A stretch of 7,735 nt of DNA from the NCBI GenBank assembly GCA_021845945.1, contig JAJZRD010000185.1, positions 1-7,735 on the forward strand, in the 5' to 3' direction. This DNA comes from Chloroflexota bacterium. Its GTDB lineage: Bacteria > Chloroflexota > UBA6077. Positions 5,453 to 7,735 of the stretch are shown here, piece after piece; the stretch's first letter is position 1; every line of letters starts with the position of its first letter. The notes under the pieces are model-generated. The model did no database searches. It was given only the letters and a program-made list of their open reading frames with translations, and was not told the origin of the DNA. Both the position numbers and the translations under genes were made by a program.

Positions 5453-6169
5453 CTACTGGCCGCTGGCCATGGGAAGGACGACGGAGAACCGATAGCCCAG
5501 GCCGGGTTCATTCAGCAGGTAGCGAGGGCTCGAAGCGTCGTCCCCGATCTTGTGTCTAACCCGCCGCACGTATTCCCAGAGGCAAGCCGCCGAGCAGTGC
5601 GGATCGCCCCACAACCTCTCCAGGATCAACTGGCTGGGCAGGATCTGGCCGGCGTTGCGCACCAGGAGCTGCAGCAGACGGTTTTCCATGGGGGTGAGCC
5701 GCGACACCCCGTCCCGGGTTCGCACCTCACGGCGGTAAAAGTCCAGGCTGAGCCCGTCGTCCACGTAGACGGTGGGACCGATGGGCAGACAGGAGAGCCA
5801 GGTACGGCGCAGCACCCGACGGACTCGAGCCACCACCTCCGGATATCTGGCCGGTTTCAGAATGTAATCTTCGGCATACAGGTCCAGGGCCTTCAGCTTG
5901 ACCTCTTCGTCCTCCAGCGCCGTCAGCACCACGATGGGCACGTCCCCCAGCTGCTTGATCCGACGGCACAGCTCCATGCCCTCCACAGCCGGAAGCTGGA
6001 GATCCAACACCAGCAGGTGCGGCAGCTCTCGCTGCAGGTGGGCCAGCAGACGCAGGCCATCACCCACCTCCCGCACCTGGAAATCCTCCTGCTCCAGATG
6101 ATCACGAAGTAGATGGCGGTCGCGAGCATCGCCGTCCGCCACCATCACCGTGGCCACGAGTGTGTGCAT
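5453..6169 (-). CDS. OmpR/PhoB-family response regulator transcription factor
   Basis: A 238-residue DNA-binding response regulator. The receiver domain (about 6-120) has the acidic site as D12-G-D14, the phospho-acceptor D56 in LLVLDLQLP, the switch T83 in VVLTALED and K105 in YILKPAR. A linker (121-130) leads to a winged-helix domain (about 131-232), with LTPMENRLLQLLVRNAGQIL and the recognition-helix region LWEYVRRVRHKIGDD, ending with RYLLNEPGLGYRF. It should bind direct-repeat DNA as a dimer once phosphorylated. The ATG at 6169 has AGGAG 7 bases upstream. No histidine kinase is encoded next to it within the window, so its signal is unknown. It reads toward the stress protein and dipeptidase genes and is divergent from the membrane gene at 6346. 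The acidic pocket is D-G-D rather than the commoner adjacent D-D or E-D. Confidence 0.93.
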   Translation of the reverse strand: MHTLVATVMVADGDARDRHLLRDHLEQEDFQVREVGDGLRLLAHLQRELPHLLVLDLQLPAVEGMELCRRIKQLGDVPIVVLTALEDEEVKLKALDLYAEDYILKPARYPEVVARVRRVLRRTWLSCLPIGPTVYVDDGLSLDFYRREVRTRDGVSRLTPMENRLLQLLVRNAGQILPSQLILERLWGDPHCSAACLWEYVRRVRHKIGDDASSPRYLLNEPGLGYRFSVVLPMASGQ

Positions 6170-6345
6170 CGGCTTTCTCCTGGTGAACTCTGTCGGACCC
6201 CATATGAGGATAGTTAACCAGTGCTAAAGGGGATCCTGCTTCTACCTGGTTGCAAGGCTCGTGCCACTTCTGGGTCCAGCTTATGCAACGGTCGGGCTCT
6301 CGTAGCGGTCGAAGTCGGAGGCAAGAAGGGGAAGGGGATGGCGAG
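6170..6345. promoter_or_regulatory. Divergent intergenic region between regulator and membrane gene
   Basis: This 176-base gap must hold promoters for both the response regulator (leftward) and the YccF-like gene (rightward). It is AT-richer between about 6195 and 6225. I see only weak candidate hexamers, such as CATATG and TTAGCA on the minus strand, and no convincing direct repeat typical of an OmpR-type operator. An inverted repeat GTTGCA (6249-6254) and TGCAAC (6284-6289) is present. No further gene is supported. Confidence 0.35.
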
Positions 6346-6741
6346 GTGATCGAGACCTGCGAGAACAACTGGGCCCTTCGCGGCGTCTACCTGGTGACCG
6401 CGGGATACGCTCTGGGATTCGTAGTCGCCGGGGTAGCCGGTGTCTTCATATTGAGCATCATTGGGATGCCGGTGGGGCTGTGGTTGATAGACCGTATGCC
6501 GATCTTCATATCGCTCCGCCCGGAGTGTCTGCACCATGCCAGGGAATGGAACTACGTGCTCCACGGCCGGCAGCGCCCCCTGGGGACGCGGTTGCTCTAT
6601 TTCGTCTTCGTCGGTTCGTGGCTCTCGATCCTCTGGATGGCGGTGGCCTACGCCCTCATATTCACGGTGATCCTGATACCCACCACCTTCTGGATGTTCG
6701 ACCGCGTCGCCCAGGTGGCCACGCTCTACGTGCCCGAGTAG
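6346..6741 (+). CDS. Small membrane protein with internal duplication, YccF-like
   Basis: A 131-residue hydrophobic protein made of two similar halves. R12, Y15, P42, W46, D49 and R50 in the first half match R82, Y85, P112, W116, D119 and R120 in the second, an offset of exactly 70 residues. Each half has a long hydrophobic stretch (about 13-48 and 83-118) followed by Trp-x2-Asp-Arg. The halves are joined by a polar segment (REWNYVLHGRQRP). The P-x3-W layout after an IIG-type turn resembles YccF (DUF307) inner membrane proteins, whose function is unknown. I chose the GTG at 6346 because GGGG lies 8 bases upstream. The frame continues back to 6250, but the extra 32 residues are Arg/Gly-rich and non-membrane-like. 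Divergent from the response regulator, so it could be one of its targets. Confidence 0.75.
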   Translation: MIETCENNWALRGVYLVTAGYALGFVVAGVAGVFILSIIGMPVGLWLIDRMPIFISLRPECLHHAREWNYVLHGRQRPLGTRLLYFVFVGSWLSILWMAVAYALIFTVILIPTTFWMFDRVAQVATLYVPE

Positions 6742-6753
6742 AACAGCCGCAAC

Positions 6754-6840
6754 AGAAACGTAGGGCGGTGCGCTCCGCCCCGCCGCCCGGCCGTCGTCAC
6801 CGCACCGGCAGCGGAGCATGAGACCCCGCCCTACGTTTCT
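6754..6840. repeat. 87-bp palindromic repeat element between convergent genes
   Basis: The outer ends AGAAACGTAGGGCGG (6754-6768) and CCGCCCTACGTTTCT (6826-6840) are a perfect 15-bp inverted repeat. An inner stem GCTCCGC (6772-6778) pairs with GCGGAGC (6811-6817). The internal GCCCCGCCGCCCGG (6777-6790) is the reverse complement of sequence in the repeat cluster at 2941-3095, and CCCCGCCCTACG is shared by both, so they belong to one dispersed family. It lies between the 3' ends of the YccF-like gene and the lipoprotein gene. It is too small to encode anything; a MITE- or REP-like element or a bidirectional terminator fits best. Confidence 0.78.
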
Positions 6841-6850
6841 CCGACCGAGT

Positions 6851-6875
6851 CGCCGGCAGGAGTCGGCTCCTACGG
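6851..6875. repeat. Short palindromic repeat overlapping the lipoprotein stop codon
   Basis: CGCCGGCAGGAGTCGGCTCC runs on to TACGG. AGGAG (6858-6862) and CTCCT (6867-6871) form a stem with a TCGG loop, and GCCGGC (6852-6857) is itself palindromic. Read on the minus strand it starts CCGTAGGAGCC, and the TAG in it is the stop codon of the lipoprotein gene (6870-6872). This looks like another multicopy intergenic repeat, distinct in sequence from the CGTAGGGCGG family, but that needs genome-wide counting. Confidence 0.45.
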
Positions 6876-7727
6876 GCTTACGTAGGCCTGCATCGCACCG
6901 ACCATGGTCGTCGTAGCCTGCGCGACGCCGCCGCTCATCTGTTCCAGATCGGCAGGGTCTAGCTGATAGACCAACTGCCGGAGGGTCGAGAGAACCGAGA
7001 CCATCGACGTCAGCCAGGTGGTTATGGCGGTGTCGTCGGGATGCCCCTTCGCCATATCCACCGCGTTCAGCTGCAGTTGCTGGATGTCGTTGGCAAGCAC
7101 TTGAGCAGGAGAAGGAGGAGACATTGGCGACGGGGGCATGGGTGTGCCGATAACCACCAGAGGCGTGCCCTGAACGACCACTGCGGTCCCTTGGGAAGTG
7201 GTTGGGCCGGTGGAGGAGCCCTGGTAGATGTAGATAGTCTGCACGTAGCCTATACCGCTCACCAACTCCTGCTCCAGCTGCATCGCCTGCTGCCGCTGCG
7301 TGAAGGCCATCTGGGGGATCTGCTGCTGGACCTGAGTCATCAGGGAAGCCGTCTGCTCTGTTACGGTGACCAGGTCGGATCCAGTCGGTATCCCCACCGT
7401 GAGGCCCCGGACGTAGTCCCCGAGCTGGGTCATGGTGCGCAGCGTCAGCTGGATGTCGGTTGGCTGCTGCACCGCCGAGATGAGCCCCTGCTCCCCATAG
7501 GTGCGGAGGGTGGGCGTGGGCACCTGAGTAGCCGCAGGGCTAGGACTAGCCCCGGGGGTCGGGGCGACCGAGGGGGACACAGCCGGAGCCGGCGTCGGGC
7601 TGAGGAGAGGCGGCGGCGCCGGGGTCGTGGCATCAGGTAGAGTTGGAGTGGAGGGCCCGCACGCCAATACCAGCAGCCCTACCACTACCCCAAGCCCCAG
7701 GCGAATACCCGCAATCCACCGCTTCAT
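6870..7727 (-). CDS. Predicted lipoprotein with Pro/Ser/Thr-rich linker
   Basis: A 285-residue secreted protein. The N-terminus is a signal peptide: basic MKRWIAGIR, a hydrophobic core (LGLGVVVGLLVLA) and Cys at 23 in VLACGPS, a slightly atypical lipobox. Cleavage would leave a lipid-anchored Cys23. Residues 24-73 are a Pro/Ser/Thr/Ala-rich linker of the type seen on surface lipoproteins of Chloroflexota and actinobacteria. The rest is helical and Gln-rich (about 110-165), then an IYIYQGSS segment, a second short Pro-rich linker (MPPSPMSPPSPAQ), and a final helical bundle (about 208-282). No catalytic motif is visible and I do not recognise a family. It is probably surface-exposed, with a structural or binding role. 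The ATG at 7727 has AAGGA directly abutting it, an unusually short spacing. The stop lies within a repeat. Confidence 0.8.
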   Translation of the reverse strand: MKRWIAGIRLGLGVVVGLLVLACGPSTPTLPDATTPAPPPLLSPTPAPAVSPSVAPTPGASPSPAATQVPTPTLRTYGEQGLISAVQQPTDIQLTLRTMTQLGDYVRGLTVGIPTGSDLVTVTEQTASLMTQVQQQIPQMAFTQRQQAMQLEQELVSGIGYVQTIYIYQGSSTGPTTSQGTAVVVQGTPLVVIGTPMPPSPMSPPSPAQVLANDIQQLQLNAVDMAKGHPDDTAITTWLTSMVSVLSTLRQLVYQLDPADLEQMSGGVAQATTTMVGAMQAYVSP

Positions 7728-7735
7728 TCCTTGCC

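Noticed and set aside
6249..6289. GTTGCA / TGCAAC inverted repeat as an operator
   Set aside because: The arms are 6 bp and 29 bases apart; such a pair is easily found by chance and is not the direct-repeat type expected for an OmpR-family regulator.
6250..6345. ATG-initiated longer form of the YccF-like protein
   Set aside because: The added 32 residues are Arg/Gly-rich with no membrane or signal character, whereas GTG at 6346 has a good ribosome binding site.

Overview
This is a GC-rich bacterial chromosomal window of ordinary, densely packed genes on both strands. GTG and TTG starts look frequent, and several intergenic gaps carry GC-rich palindromic repeats. The gene mix fits a Chloroflexota-like, non-model or metagenome-derived bacterium: a lipoprotein with a Pro/Ser/Thr linker, a tandem universal stress protein ending in a PCP_red-like domain, an OmpR-type regulator without an adjacent kinase, and small DUF2007-, DUF4177- and YccF-like proteins. 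That assignment is an inference; no rRNA, tRNA or phylogenetic marker is present. I see no CRISPR array, no intact insertion sequence, no phage genes and no RNA gene.

Layout. 1-49 is a short AT-richer stretch of unknown origin. 50-649 (-) is a conserved-looking protein I cannot name. 760-1242 (+) is a two-gene unit: a disordered acidic protein and a DUF2007-like protein. 1248-1456 (-) looks like a small membrane protein broken by one frameshift. 1516-1746 (+) is a DUF4177-like small protein, followed by a strong hairpin. 1863-2945 (+) is a beta-lactamase-fold serine hydrolase. 2941-3095 is palindromic repeat DNA. 3110-4099 (-) is an M19 dipeptidase and 4115-5344 (-) a Usp-Usp-PCP_red fusion; 5453-6169 (-) is an OmpR/PhoB response regulator. 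6346-6741 (+) is a duplicated small membrane protein. 6754-6875 holds more repeats. 6870-7727 (-) is a lipoprotein.

How the genes may work together. Response regulator, stress protein and dipeptidase lie in the same direction. The last two are 15 bp apart and are almost certainly co-transcribed. The regulator is separated from them by about 108 bp of hairpin-forming repeat, so read-through may be partial. The regulator is divergent from the YccF-like membrane gene, and its 176-bp upstream gap is a natural place for autoregulation.

The most notable points are the Usp-Usp-PCP_red fusion and one palindromic repeat family lying at both convergent gene ends. At the serine hydrolase the repeat terminus supplies the stop codon; a different repeat does the same for the lipoprotein. 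I found no clearly new multi-gene defence or biosynthetic system.
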